Assembly (NCBI GenBank): GCA_022710975.1
Contig: JAKLGA010000001.1
Coordinates: 856,588-920,587, forward strand
Source: Myxococcota bacterium
Lineage (GTDB): Bacteria > Myxococcota > B64-G9
DNA: 64,000 bases
Reading direction: 5' to 3'
Every line of letters starts with the position of its first letter. Position 1 is the stretch's first letter. Of this stretch, positions 1 through 8,659 are shown piece by piece. Under the pieces are notes generated by a model. It had not been told where the DNA came from. It ran no database searches and saw only the letters and a list, made by a program, of their open reading frames with translations. The position numbers and the translations under genes are program-made.

Positions 1-2
1 GC

Positions 3-1709
3 GGCTGCGACAGCCACCTCGAGTGTCGCGCCCGGTACGACGAGAACTGGTACTGCGAGCCGCTCACCCTCACCTGCCGCTGCCTGCCCGAGTCCGTGTG
101 CAACGGCGTGTGCTGCGCCCCGGGGCTGGAGTGCCACCCGCTGAGCGGGCTGTGCGAGGAGCCCTGCGTCCCCGACTGCAGCGGCCGCGAGTGTGGCCCG
201 GACCCCGCGTGCGGGACCTCCTGCGGGGGCTGCCTGGCGCCCGAGACCTGCGGTGGTCTGGGCCTGTGCGTGTGCAACCCCGGCTGCGCCGGGCGCGAGT
301 GCGGACCCGATCCCCAGGGCTGCGGCACGTCCTGTGGCACCTGCAGCGTGAACGAGGTCTGCGATGCCGCTGGCCAGTGCATCCCGAACTGCAGCCCGGA
401 CTGTGCGGGGCGTGAGTGCGGGGACGACGGATGCGGCGGCTCCTGCGGCATCTGCGCGGGCGCGGGCGAGGTGTGCGTGCTCGACACGGGCACGTGTCTG
501 GTCTGCACGCCGGATTGCATCGGGCGCGAGTGCGGCCCGGACCCCGTGTGCGGCAGCTCTTGCGGCGCGTGCCTCGCCAGCGAGCAGTGCGACGTGAGCG
601 GCATGTGCGTGCCCGTCCAGGAGGCGGGCGAGCCGTGCGAATTCGACAGCGTGAATGTCGGCAGCGGGGAGTGCGGAGCCGGGCTCACCTGCCTGGGCAT
701 GTGGCCCGATGTGGACTCCGCCCCCTGTTCCACGACCGCGGACTGCGCCGGTTACTTCCCCGGTTCCTACAACCCGGATTGCGTGGGTGGCGGTTGTGGC
801 TTCTCGTTCTGCGCCGGCGAGTGCGCGGCGGGCTCGTGTGAACAAGGGTTCGAGCCAATCTTCATCTCGGGCACCTGCTTCTGCGTGCCCAGCCCTCCGT
901 GCGTTCCGGACTGCGGCGACCGGGTGTGCGGTCTGGATCCGGTCTGTCTCGAAGTTTCCTGCGGCATCTGCGGAGTCGGGGAGGCCTGCGACCAGTTCTC
1001 GGGCACCTGTTTCCCTTGCACCCCGGACTGCGGAAGCCAGGAGTGTGGTCCGGATCCCGTGTGCGGGACCCAGGACTGCGGCACCTGCCCCGCAGGCGAG
1101 GAATGCGACGCGAGCGGCATGTGCGCGCCCGCCCAGGAGGCGGGAGAGCCGTGCGAATTCGACGGCGTGAACATGGGCTCGGGGATCTGCGCGGTCGGGT
1201 TGGCGTGTCTGGGAATGTCGCTGGACCCCTACGACTATCCCTGCACCGTGGATGGAGACTGCAGCGCCTACCTGAACCCGGCCTGGAACCCGGACTGCGT
1301 GGGCGGCGGCTGCGGCGCGAGCTTCTGTTCGGCCCCGTGCGTGGGGGGCACCTGCGAGCCGGGCTATGATCCAACATACGTGGGCGGTGCCGATTGTTAC
1401 TGCGTCCCCGCGAGCGCTCCGGGAGGCCAGCAGGCCGGCGAGCCCTGCGCTTTCGATGGCGTGAACGCCGACGCGGGCAACTGCGGCGCCAGGCTCACCT
1501 GCCTGGGGATTCCCACGGATATGTTCGACTACCCCTGCGACGTGGACGGCGACTGCGACACCTACTTCACCCCGCTGTGGAACCCGGACTGCGTGGCCGA
1601 CCGCTGCGGCGTGAGCTTCTGCTCCCCGCAGTGCGTGGGCGGCGCGTGCGATCCCGGCTACTACCCCGAGGACTTGTCCGGCACCTGCTACTGCATCCCG
1701 TCCCCTTAG
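3..1709 (+). CDS. Cys-rich repeat secreted protein, 5' partial
   Basis: The reading frame is open from the left edge, so the true start lies outside the window; the GTG at 96 is internal. About 568 codons are visible. There are about six units of 35-40 residues of the form C-x-P-D-C-x-G-R-E-C-G-x-D...CG-x-S-C-G-x-C, interleaved with three longer modules of about 90 residues that begin AGEPC and contain NPDCV and a Tyr/Phe-Cys-Cys pattern; the first residues in the window look like the tail of a fourth. Such modules are typical of myxobacterial surface or secreted lipoproteins and probably form disulfide-stabilised rods. No catalytic domain is visible. The gene ends at a TAG. The same short module recurs in the proteins at 27807-29660 and 39553-41496. 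Role unknown; surface adhesion or cell-envelope structure is a guess. Confidence 0.8.
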   Translation, partial: GCDSHLECRARYDENWYCEPLTLTCRCLPESVCNGVCCAPGLECHPLSGLCEEPCVPDCSGRECGPDPACGTSCGGCLAPETCGGLGLCVCNPGCAGRECGPDPQGCGTSCGTCSVNEVCDAAGQCIPNCSPDCAGRECGDDGCGGSCGICAGAGEVCVLDTGTCLVCTPDCIGRECGPDPVCGSSCGACLASEQCDVSGMCVPVQEAGEPCEFDSVNVGSGECGAGLTCLGMWPDVDSAPCSTTADCAGYFPGSYNPDCVGGGCGFSFCAGECAAGSCEQGFEPIFISGTCFCVPSPPCVPDCGDRVCGLDPVCLEVSCGICGVGEACDQFSGTCFPCTPDCGSQECGPDPVCGTQDCGTCPAGEECDASGMCAPAQEAGEPCEFDGVNMGSGICAVGLACLGMSLDPYDYPCTVDGDCSAYLNPAWNPDCVGGGCGASFCSAPCVGGTCEPGYDPTYVGGADCYCVPASAPGGQQAGEPCAFDGVNADAGNCGARLTCLGIPTDMFDYPCDVDGDCDTYFTPLWNPDCVADRCGVSFCSPQCVGGACDPGYYPEDLSGTCYCIPSP

Positions 1710-1806
1710 GGCCGAGGCCTCATGCAACGAGTCCCGCCATCGTGGGACGACGGCGGCGGAGACGCCGTCCACTCAGCCCGTGGCTCCAGGGGCGAGGAGG
1801 TTTGCC

Positions 1807-2205
1807 ATGCCGGTCGATGAGAAGGTCCTGGCGGCGGTCAAGGCCCAGCTCCGGGCCGCCCTCGAGCAGCCGACGTTCCGCACCACCCTGCAGCTCGGGG
1901 ACGCCCCCGGCGAGGACGGCGAGGACGAGCGCGAGGAGGAGGAGCAGGGGAGCGGGGGCGAAGCCGGGGGAGACGGCGAGCTGACGATCGAGGTGGGCTT
2001 CTCGGTCGGCGCGATCGTCGCCCAGGGGGATGCGGAGATCCTCTTCGACGTGTGGGTGGCGGTCCGGGAATGCCCGGAGCACGCCCAGGAGGACGCGGTG
2101 AGCCTGGTGGAGGAGACCTGGCTCCCGCAGGCCGTCGGGGCGGTCTGCGGGGAGCACCCGGGGCTCGAGATCCGGACGCGCGAAGTCGAGTACTCCTGGC
2201 CCTGA
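1807..2205 (+). CDS. Small acidic hypothetical protein
   Basis: A 132-residue protein starting at an ATG preceded by GAGGAGG (1794-1800). The frame also extends to a GTG at 1780, which has no comparable ribosome-binding site. Residues about 38-60 are a low-complexity acidic stretch rich in Glu, Asp and Gly; the rest reads as a compact alpha/beta domain (LTIEVGFSVGAIV...EILFDVWVAV). There is no signal peptide or membrane segment, so it is probably cytoplasmic. I do not recognise the family. It lies between the Cys-rich protein and the PH-like gene with no sign of coupling to either. Confidence 0.6.
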   Translation: MPVDEKVLAAVKAQLRAALEQPTFRTTLQLGDAPGEDGEDEREEEEQGSGGEAGGDGELTIEVGFSVGAIVAQGDAEILFDVWVAVRECPEHAQEDAVSLVEETWLPQAVGAVCGEHPGLEIRTREVEYSWP

Positions 2206-2284
2206 GCGACGCGCCCTCCCTCGCCGGTGCCACCGACCCGCAGCAAGGGGTTCGCGCCGGTGGACGTTTCGTTGGGGGGATCCC

Positions 2285-2310
2285 TGGGGTCAGACACCTT
2301 TACCTTTCAC
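2285..2310. repeat. Short GGGGTCAGACACC-type intergenic motif
   Basis: The intergenic stretch contains TGGGGTCAGACACCTTTACC. From memory, this string recurs in intergenic DNA of many proteobacteria, often near REP-associated transposase genes. Only one copy is visible here and no transposase is near, so the assignment rests on recall and is weak. Confidence 0.25.
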
Positions 2311-2336
2311 TTGAGGGAGCATCCTACTGATCGTCG

Positions 2337-2392
2337 GTCGCTCCTCCGGCTCGGGCGGTTGAGGGGAAACCGTCCTTCGCCTGAGGAGACCC
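2337..2392 (+). repeat. Hairpin repeat, copy A
   Basis: Copy A of an intergenic element whose core is GGCTCGGGCGGTTGAGGG, followed by a complementary AAACCG...CGCCTGAG arm and the outer arm GAGGAGACCC. A second copy lies at 3035-3091 in the same orientation. The two copies flank the PH-like gene, one before and one after. No T-run follows, so it is not a classical intrinsic terminator. Confidence 0.6.
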
Positions 2393-2464
2393 ACTCCGCT
2401 AGCTCAGCTCCCTGGATGACTGCCACCTGCGTACGGGTGGGGGCGTCGTGGTAGTTTCCAGGAC

Positions 2465-2986
2465 ATGCAGGGCAGGATCGTCCGCTTCAGGCTCGCGCCC
2501 ATGTCGCGGCCCATCGCCTGGATGACCGTGGGGTGCCTGTGCTTGCCGGCGCTCCTGCTGATCGCGGCGCTGGGGGCGCCGATCCCGCCGGTGCGCGCGC
2601 TCCTGTCTGGCACGGTCGTCCTGGTGCTGCTGCTCTACCTGGGGATCTGGCTCTTCCTGCGGCCCACGCGCTTCGAGATCGGTGACGGGGAGCTCAGGCT
2701 CCTGTGGCCGCTCCGCGCGCAGCGCCTCCCGCTCTCGGAGGTGACCCGGGCCGAGCTCACGGACGCCACCCGGCTGCGGGCCGAGTTCGGGCGCGGCGCG
2801 CGTTTCGGCGCGGGCGGGCTGTGGGGCGGCTTCGGCTGGCTGCTCACCCCCCGGGGCAAGCTGAGCATGTACGTCTCGCGCTCGGAGCCCATGGTGCTCA
2901 TCCGCTTCCGCGCGCGCCAGCCGCTGCTGATCACCCCGGAGCAGCCCGAGCGCTTCCTGGCCGCGCTGACCGCGGCCCGGCCCTGA
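2465..2986 (+). CDS. Membrane protein with bacterial PH-like domain
   Basis: A 173-residue protein. Two hydrophobic helices (about residues 17-36 and 45-63) precede a soluble domain that begins RFEIGDGELRLLWPL and includes the GLWGGFG and YVSRSEPMVLI segments. This is the layout of bacterial PH-like membrane proteins (bPH_6 type), in which a short two-helix anchor carries a beta-barrel domain on the cytoplasmic face. The ATG at 2465 has a weak AGGA just upstream; an alternative ATG at 2501 would remove part of the first basic segment. It is flanked on both sides by the hairpin repeat. Function unknown; related proteins are usually annotated only as PH-domain proteins. Confidence 0.65.
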   Translation: MQGRIVRFRLAPMSRPIAWMTVGCLCLPALLLIAALGAPIPPVRALLSGTVVLVLLLYLGIWLFLRPTRFEIGDGELRLLWPLRAQRLPLSEVTRAELTDATRLRAEFGRGARFGAGGLWGGFGWLLTPRGKLSMYVSRSEPMVLIRFRARQPLLITPEQPERFLAALTAARP

Positions 2987-3034
2987 CCCACGTCTTGCGG
3001 ACGGGCATCCGCGGGAGGGGCTCCGGCGCTCCGT

Positions 3035-3091
3035 GGGCCTCCTCAGGGCTCGGGCGGTTGAGGGAAAACCGCCCTTCGCCCGAGGAGACCC
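3035..3091 (+). repeat. Hairpin repeat, copy B
   Basis: Second copy of the element at 2337-2392 and the better paired of the two. The outer arms GGGCCTCCTC and GAGGAGACCC are nearly complementary. The inner arms GGCGGTT and AACCGCC are perfectly complementary around a short AG-rich loop, and CTCGGGC can also pair with GCCCGAG. It sits 31 bases before the promoter of the WGR operon. Confidence 0.6.
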
Positions 3092-3121
3092 ACTGCGCTC
3101 GTGGCGGCTTGTCCTCCCGGC

Positions 3122-3150
3122 TTGACCGCGCCGGGCCGGGTCGCTACGCT
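3122..3150 (+). promoter_or_regulatory. Sigma-70-type promoter of the WGR-MoxR operon
   Basis: TTGACC, a spacer of exactly 17 bases, then TACGCT. The implied transcription start is about 40 bases before the ATG at 3200. The same TACGCT -10 box with a 17-base spacer recurs at 58027-58055, which supports a shared promoter grammar in this genome. Confidence 0.55.
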
Positions 3151-3199
3151 CCTCCCACCGAGTCCACGGCTGGGGCTTCTTCGAATCAGGAGGGAGAGC

Positions 3200-4483
3200 A
3201 TGCGGCGCTTCGAGTTCTCCGACGGGTCCTCGAACAAGTTCTGGGAGATCGAGCTCGACGGCAAGTCGTTTACCGTCCGGTACGGACGGATCGGCGCCGA
3301 CGGGCAGACCCAGGAGAAGAGCTTCCCCACGCCCGAGAAGGCCAAGGCGGAGCACGACAAGCTGGTCCGGGAGAAGCTCGGCAAGGGCTACCAGGAGGTC
3401 GGCGCCGGGGGCGCCGCGGTGCCGGCGGCCAAGGCGACCAAGGCGACCAAGGGCGGGGCCGCGAGCAAGGCCCCCGCCAAGGCCGCGAAGGCCAAGGCCG
3501 GGCAGGCCAAGGCCGGGAAGGCCGACCAGGCCGCGGACACGGGGGCGCCGGCCTCCCTGCCGACCGCGGAGGGCGGCCTGGTGATCAAGGGCTACCGGAT
3601 CACCCTCGACGACTCCCTCGAGCCCAGGATCACCAACCCGGCCGGGAACGTCCTGTCGAGCGTGCCGGACGCCGTGCGCAAGAGCGACGAGTGGCAGCAG
3701 ATCATCGCGCTGCGCGAGAACCACCGGAACCGCCTGAAGGCCAACACGCTGACCATCGAGGGCTGGATGCTCGGCCGGCGCACGATCTCCTCCGCGCGCC
3801 TCTTGCCGCTGCTCCAGGATCCGGCCTGGGCCAGGCCCCTGGGCTCCTTGCTGGTCACCTCGGGCGACTCCGTCGGCTTCGTGGTGGGCGGGGACCCCGG
3901 GAAGGGCCTCGGCCTGCTGAACCGCGACCTCGAGACCGAGTGGGTCAAGCGCGACGCCTGGCGCATCCCGCACCCGCTGGATCTGCCCGACCTCGAAGCC
4001 TGGCAGAGGATCGCCGCCGAGAACGGGCTCCGGCAGGGCGTGCTCCAGCTCATGCGCCCGCTCCACCGGCCCGAGTCCAAGGAGGCCACCGACAAGAGCA
4101 CCGACCGCTTCTCGGAGCGGGAGTTCTCGAGCACCATCCAGCTCTCCTACGCCTTCGGCGCCCGCGCCTGGGCGGCCAGCCGCGGCACGGCCTCGAGGAC
4201 CTTCGAGATGCTCGAGGGGGAGGAGCTGGTGCGGATCTCCGCCGAGTTCGAGTACGCCAAGGGCATGGAGGACTACGGGGACATGAACGGCGAGTGCACG
4301 ACCGGGGGCCTGTCGTTCTTCGCCGTGAAGGCCGAGTCGGATCGCGGCGACCAGGACGACGAGGACGGGTTCCTGTGGAGCTACCGCAAGGACAAGGCGC
4401 TGCAGCTCAAGGAGATCCCGCCGTCCATCTTCTCCGAGGCGTGCTGCGACGTCGAGACGGTGCTGGCGTCGATCCGCAAGTGA
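3200..4483 (+). CDS. WGR-domain protein with DUF4132-like C-terminus (MolR/YehI-like)
   Basis: 427 residues, first gene of the operon. AGGAGGGAGAGC precedes the ATG; the frame extends upstream without a better start. Residues about 1-75 are a WGR domain (FWEIELDGKSFTVRYGRIG), a fold that in PARPs and MolR contacts nucleic acid or partner proteins. Residues about 78-120 are a low-complexity Ala/Lys/Gly linker resembling histone H1 tails. The C-terminal half (HPLDLPDLEAWQ ... VLQLMRPLHRPE) resembles the DUF4132 region of E. coli YehI, though much shorter than YehI overall (about 1200 residues). The next gene starts 9 bases later. In E. coli, WGR-DUF4132 lies beside the yehL-M-P-Q genes, matching the genes that follow here. 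The WGR call is firm; DUF4132 is an inference. Confidence 0.78.
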   Translation: MRRFEFSDGSSNKFWEIELDGKSFTVRYGRIGADGQTQEKSFPTPEKAKAEHDKLVREKLGKGYQEVGAGGAAVPAAKATKATKGGAASKAPAKAAKAKAGQAKAGKADQAADTGAPASLPTAEGGLVIKGYRITLDDSLEPRITNPAGNVLSSVPDAVRKSDEWQQIIALRENHRNRLKANTLTIEGWMLGRRTISSARLLPLLQDPAWARPLGSLLVTSGDSVGFVVGGDPGKGLGLLNRDLETEWVKRDAWRIPHPLDLPDLEAWQRIAAENGLRQGVLQLMRPLHRPESKEATDKSTDRFSEREFSSTIQLSYAFGARAWAASRGTASRTFEMLEGEELVRISAEFEYAKGMEDYGDMNGECTTGGLSFFAVKAESDRGDQDDEDGFLWSYRKDKALQLKEIPPSIFSEACCDVETVLASIRK

Positions 4484-4492
4484 GGTGCCCAG

Positions 4493-7400
4493 ATGCTCAC
4501 CCAAGAAGCCAAGAAGCTGCTCGCCCGGGGCGAGCTCGTCGAGCAGGCGTTCGAGCCCCAGGCCCTGCCCGAGGGCCTGGACGGCGTGTACCGGGTGGTG
4601 TGCGAGCACCCGCTGGCGACAGGCGCGCGGCGGGTGGACGAGGTTCCCGGCGCGATGCGCCTGGCGCACCGCGCCGAGGTCGAGGCGCTCGGCTACCGGG
4701 TGGTGGCCGAGGAGCCTATCGGCCTGCTGCCGGCCCGGCCGCTCCTCTTCCCCCGGAGCGCCATCCCGTCCTTCCCCAAGGCGGTGAACGAGCTGCTGGC
4801 GATCGAGCGGGCGTTCGAGCGCGAGCGGGCCACGGCGGCCGAGAAGCCGGGCCGGGCCGAGGCGACGCTCTACGAGAAGGTGCTGCCCAGGGTGGAGGCC
4901 ATCGACGCCTCGCTGGTGCCGGCCTTCTACGACCGGCTGATCGACTTCTACCTGGAGGTGGGCAGCGAGCACTACGCCAACCGCCAGGCCAAGGAGGCCG
5001 TGGCGGCCATGGCCCCGGGCAAGGGCAAGGGCAAGGGCAAGGGCAAGGGGAAGGGCAAGCAGGCGGGCGGGGCCTCGCTCGACTGGCTCACCAGGCGCTG
5101 CCGGCAGCTCATCGACAAGGGCTTCTACAGCTCGCTGCTCGCGGAGGCGGCGCTCGACAAGGCGGAGCAGGAGGAGGGGCCGGACGCGGCCTTCGATCTG
5201 GCGCTCGAGCTGCTCGAACGGCTGCTCACGGGGGCGCTCGAGCCCAACGAGGGCCTGTTCGCCGCGCTCAAGAAACGGGCCGGTACGGCCGAGGCCCGGG
5301 CCGAGATCACCGCCATGCTGCTGCGGCACACGCAGAACGGGCTGCTCCTGTCGGCCAGCAAGAAGAAGGAGGTCAAGGTCCTGCGCGACGCCATGCTGGC
5401 CGCGGTGGACGGGCTGCCGGCCAGGCAGCGGCTCGAGACCCTCTCGGCCATGGCCGAGCACGCCCGGGGCTCCGACGGCGATCTGCCCAAGCGGGTGGCC
5501 ATGTGGCACGTGCTCACCGAGCGGGTCGGGGAGACCCCCGAGCTCGAGGACGCGCTCATCCGGCTGTCCTCCAAGATCTGCAAGAACATCAAGATCGGAG
5601 ACAGCCACTCCAGGGCCGGGGCCGACGAGGACTTCCGGGCCCGGGTCGGGCAGTTCCTGCAGAAGGTGAGCCGGGAGGCGTTCCGGCGGCAGTTCGACTT
5701 CTGGGCGCAGGAGCTGGACGGGTACGAGGACTGGGCCCGGAAGTGGTTCTTCGACGCCTTCCTGACCATGGAGGAGATGGAGGAGGCCCACCCGGATCTC
5801 TTCAAGCACCCGGGGATCGTGCGGGCCTGCACCAAGGGGCTGCTGCTGGGGGTGAAGCTCGCGGAGAACAAGGAGGAGTTCCTCGAGAAGCTGATGATGT
5901 TCCTCGAGCTCACGGACGGCCAGGGCGCGCGCGCGGAGGACATGCTGGGGGTGGTCGTCGGCCTGTTCGAGGGGGACCGCGGGGCGGAGGCCCGGCCGCT
6001 GCTGGAGAAGCTGGCGGTGGAGGCGCCCGACGTGCTGCAGGAGGTCCTGGTCGGGCTGGCGGCCGAGGCGGCGCGGCGGCCGGGGCAGGGGCTCGGGCTG
6101 CTCGGGCTGCTCCGGGAGTGCGCCGGCTGGACGCGGGCCGCGACCCGCGCGCGGGTGCGCGAGGCCCTGGCCGGGGCCGAGGTGTGGCGGGGTTTCCTGG
6201 AGCTCGCGCTCGACAGCGCGGCCACGCTCACCCCGCAGGAGGTGTGGATGGACCTGGCCGCGCTCGAGCGGCTGGGCCACAGGCACGATCCGCTCGACGT
6301 CCGGCTGCGCGGGGGCGCGCGCTACTTCCTGGTGGGGAAGACCGACTACAACTGCGTCCTGTGGGTGCTCAAGGACGGTGAGCTCCTGCACTCCTGGCCG
6401 CCGGCGGCGAAGGGCGGCGACGACGACGACGACGACGCGGCCGGCAAGCTGAAGGCGGCCAGGTTCGTGGAGCTGGGCGGCGAGCTCAGGCTGCAGCTCG
6501 TGGTCGACGCGAGCACCTACCGGGAACAGAAGCCCTGGACGCTCACGACCTGCGACCCCGACGGCCGCAACCGGGTCGAGCAGGAGCTGGGCGAGCTCAA
6601 GGAGCTCTTCTTCCCGCGGCACGCAGCATGGATGGCGCTGGTCACGCCGGGCAGGATCACCGTCCGCGACGCGTCCGGGCAGCAGGTGCTCGCGGACCAC
6701 GAGTTCACCGCCAAGGGCGATCCGACCCAGCTGCGCTCTCACCTGGCCTTCGCGGGGGAGGAGTCGACGCTGCTGCTGGGCGACGATCCGGCCAGCCCGG
6801 TCGTGGTGCCCCGGGCGGTCGAGGGCTTCTTCTCCGACGGCACGCGGCTGCTCGGGGTGTGCAAGAGCGGCAAGGTGGCCGGGGAGATCATCACCCTGGG
6901 CGGCGCCCTGGTCGCGCGGCAGAGCGTGCTGACCGGCCTCCGTCAGTGCGGCCAGTGCGAGGAGTGGCACGAGCGCCGCTGGACGCCCTGCAACCTGCGG
7001 GGGCTGCCCGGCGACGAGCTGCTGGTGCGCGAGGAGTACAAGTACTGGCAGATCGAGGACGCCGCGGGCGGCCGGCACGGCCGGGTCGACACCGACATGG
7101 GCCCCGAGCAGGACGAGTACACCGACATCCTGGTGCGCGATCTGGACGGCGACGGGTTCGAGGAGGTCTACGTCCTGGACCACCGCCGCAAGCGGGTGGG
7201 GTGGGTCGTGGACCGGGCGGCCCGCTCCCGGGCCGCGGTGGCGGCGGCCCGGGCGGCGCTCGCGGGGCTCGGGCAGCCCGGCCTGCGCCTGCTGGGGACC
7301 GCGCCCGAGGCCCTGGACGCCCACCTCGACGCGGCCATCCAGAAGGCGCCCGCGGCGGCCCGGGCGGCGCTCCAGGACCCCGGCTTCGCCCCCGCGCGGG

Positions 7401-8659
7401 AGCTGCTGCAGGCCTCCCGGGCGGCGATCGACGCCCTGGCGGCGGCCCTCGAGACCGCGCCGGAGGGCTTCCCGCCCAAGGTGCGGCGGGAGCGGGTCAA
7501 GATCCCGGCCACCGAGCTGAAGCGGCTCGTGGCCACGTACTTCGACGACTCCAACCTGCGCGGCTACCCCTTCCCCCAGGCGGTCCTGGCCGGCAGCGTC
7601 GAGCCCTACCGTCCTCACTGGACGCGCAAGGAGTCCGGCCACGAGGACATGGCCTACATGCGCCGGATCCTCGCGGTCCACATGGACATCGCCCGCGAGA
7701 CCGGCCTGGCCCCGGTGCTGCGCGCCCGGGTGCTCGATCTCGCCTCCCAGATCCTCGACACGGCCCTCGCGCCCACGAACTGGCTCGGGCTGGCCGAGGC
7801 CTGGCAGACCTCCAAGGACCTGAACGCGCAGACCAAGGTCAAGGAGGTCTCCAAGACCCGCTCGATCGCGCCAGTGGCCGAGCTGCTCGCCAAGCTCGCG
7901 GAGAAGTGGGGCTTCGGGCCCATGGAGCTGGTCTGGGGCCCGGAGCAATCCGGGGATCCGGAGATCTTCTGCACGGCCCACGTCGGCGAGGCGCTGGTGC
8001 GGGTGCCGATCCGCTTCTACAACTTCGGCGCGACCCACTGGGATCCGCCCTCCGTCCTGTGTCCCTGGAAGGACGCCGAGGCGCTCAGGCCGAGGCTGCG
8101 CACGCTGGTCGGGGCCAAGGACGACACCCCGGCGAAGCTCTGGCCCAAGGGCAAGCCCGCCTGGGCGCCGCTCGACGAGTGGTTCCTCCCGGAGGAGATC
8201 GAGTCCACCCGCCGGGAGATCGAGCGCCTGCGCGCGCTCCCGCCCGCGGAGACCACGGTCGGCCGCGCGGCGAACGCGGCGGTGGTCGCCGAGCTGGCCG
8301 CGCGCTTCGAGGTCAAGGAGGACACGGCCGCGGTGCTGGCGGGCTGCGTGGCCGGCGCGCTCGTGCCCGACAAGGACAACCTGGCGGCCTGGGCCGGGGT
8401 GAAGCGCGACCACGTGCACGACCACCTGAAGAAGCTGGAGAAGGCGGGCGCCGTCTCCAAGCAGGGCAAGGAGCTGCGGCTGGCGGTGGCGCACGAGGGG
8501 CTGCGCTACGAGGGCGACGACGACCAGGTCGCGGCCTTCAAGCGGCTGTTCTGGAACCGCTACCTGGGCTCGTCCTCGGACCTGGAGAAGTACCGCACCA
8601 AGACCGCGCGCCGCTTCCTCGAGGAGGACGTCCTGCGCGAATACCTGAGGCACGTGTGA
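4493..8659 (+). CDS. Large hypothetical protein of the WGR-MoxR operon
   Basis: 1388 residues, unrecognised as a whole. Residues about 176-189 are a pure Gly-Lys dipeptide tract, about 643-648 a run of Asp, and about 880-895 a DLDGDGFEEVYVLD segment like an FG-GAP calcium-binding loop. The region around residues 220-600 is helical and leucine-rich and may form HEAT-like repeats. Near the C-terminus, KRDHVHDHLKKLEKAGAVS looks like a winged-helix recognition segment. There is no signal peptide, so it is cytoplasmic. It starts 9 bases after the WGR gene and its TGA overlaps the GTG start of the MoxR gene (GTGA), so it is translationally coupled. In the comparable E. coli locus the helical region is part of YehI; here it may be a separate scaffold subunit (inference). 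Confidence 0.75.
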   Translation: MLTQEAKKLLARGELVEQAFEPQALPEGLDGVYRVVCEHPLATGARRVDEVPGAMRLAHRAEVEALGYRVVAEEPIGLLPARPLLFPRSAIPSFPKAVNELLAIERAFERERATAAEKPGRAEATLYEKVLPRVEAIDASLVPAFYDRLIDFYLEVGSEHYANRQAKEAVAAMAPGKGKGKGKGKGKGKQAGGASLDWLTRRCRQLIDKGFYSSLLAEAALDKAEQEEGPDAAFDLALELLERLLTGALEPNEGLFAALKKRAGTAEARAEITAMLLRHTQNGLLLSASKKKEVKVLRDAMLAAVDGLPARQRLETLSAMAEHARGSDGDLPKRVAMWHVLTERVGETPELEDALIRLSSKICKNIKIGDSHSRAGADEDFRARVGQFLQKVSREAFRRQFDFWAQELDGYEDWARKWFFDAFLTMEEMEEAHPDLFKHPGIVRACTKGLLLGVKLAENKEEFLEKLMMFLELTDGQGARAEDMLGVVVGLFEGDRGAEARPLLEKLAVEAPDVLQEVLVGLAAEAARRPGQGLGLLGLLRECAGWTRAATRARVREALAGAEVWRGFLELALDSAATLTPQEVWMDLAALERLGHRHDPLDVRLRGGARYFLVGKTDYNCVLWVLKDGELLHSWPPAAKGGDDDDDDAAGKLKAARFVELGGELRLQLVVDASTYREQKPWTLTTCDPDGRNRVEQELGELKELFFPRHAAWMALVTPGRITVRDASGQQVLADHEFTAKGDPTQLRSHLAFAGEESTLLLGDDPASPVVVPRAVEGFFSDGTRLLGVCKSGKVAGEIITLGGALVARQSVLTGLRQCGQCEEWHERRWTPCNLRGLPGDELLVREEYKYWQIEDAAGGRHGRVDTDMGPEQDEYTDILVRDLDGDGFEEVYVLDHRRKRVGWVVDRAARSRAAVAAARAALAGLGQPGLRLLGTAPEALDAHLDAAIQKAPAAARAALQDPGFAPARELLQASRAAIDALAAALETAPEGFPPKVRRERVKIPATELKRLVATYFDDSNLRGYPFPQAVLAGSVEPYRPHWTRKESGHEDMAYMRRILAVHMDIARETGLAPVLRARVLDLASQILDTALAPTNWLGLAEAWQTSKDLNAQTKVKEVSKTRSIAPVAELLAKLAEKWGFGPMELVWGPEQSGDPEIFCTAHVGEALVRVPIRFYNFGATHWDPPSVLCPWKDAEALRPRLRTLVGAKDDTPAKLWPKGKPAWAPLDEWFLPEEIESTRREIERLRALPPAETTVGRAANAAVVAELAARFEVKEDTAAVLAGCVAGALVPDKDNLAAWAGVKRDHVHDHLKKLEKAGAVSKQGKELRLAVAHEGLRYEGDDDQVAAFKRLFWNRYLGSSSDLEKYRTKTARRFLEEDVLREYLRHV
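5018..5059 (+). repeat. Seven-unit GGCAAG microsatellite
   Basis: Seven hexamer units (one with a C-to-G change) lie inside the 1388-aa gene and encode alternating Gly and Lys. Slippage would change the protein by whole Gly-Lys pairs without breaking the frame. Confidence 0.8.

Noticed and set aside
23..415. Small Arg-rich frame at the left edge
   Set aside because: Out-of-phase shadow of the Cys-rich protein; no ribosome-binding site and composition typical of shifted GC-rich frames.
2399..8653. 2084-codon open frame on the minus strand
   Set aside because: It mirrors the WGR and 1388-aa genes, has shadow composition (long Arg/Leu/Gln/Pro runs), no domain and no ribosome-binding site. Such frames are expected at this GC content.
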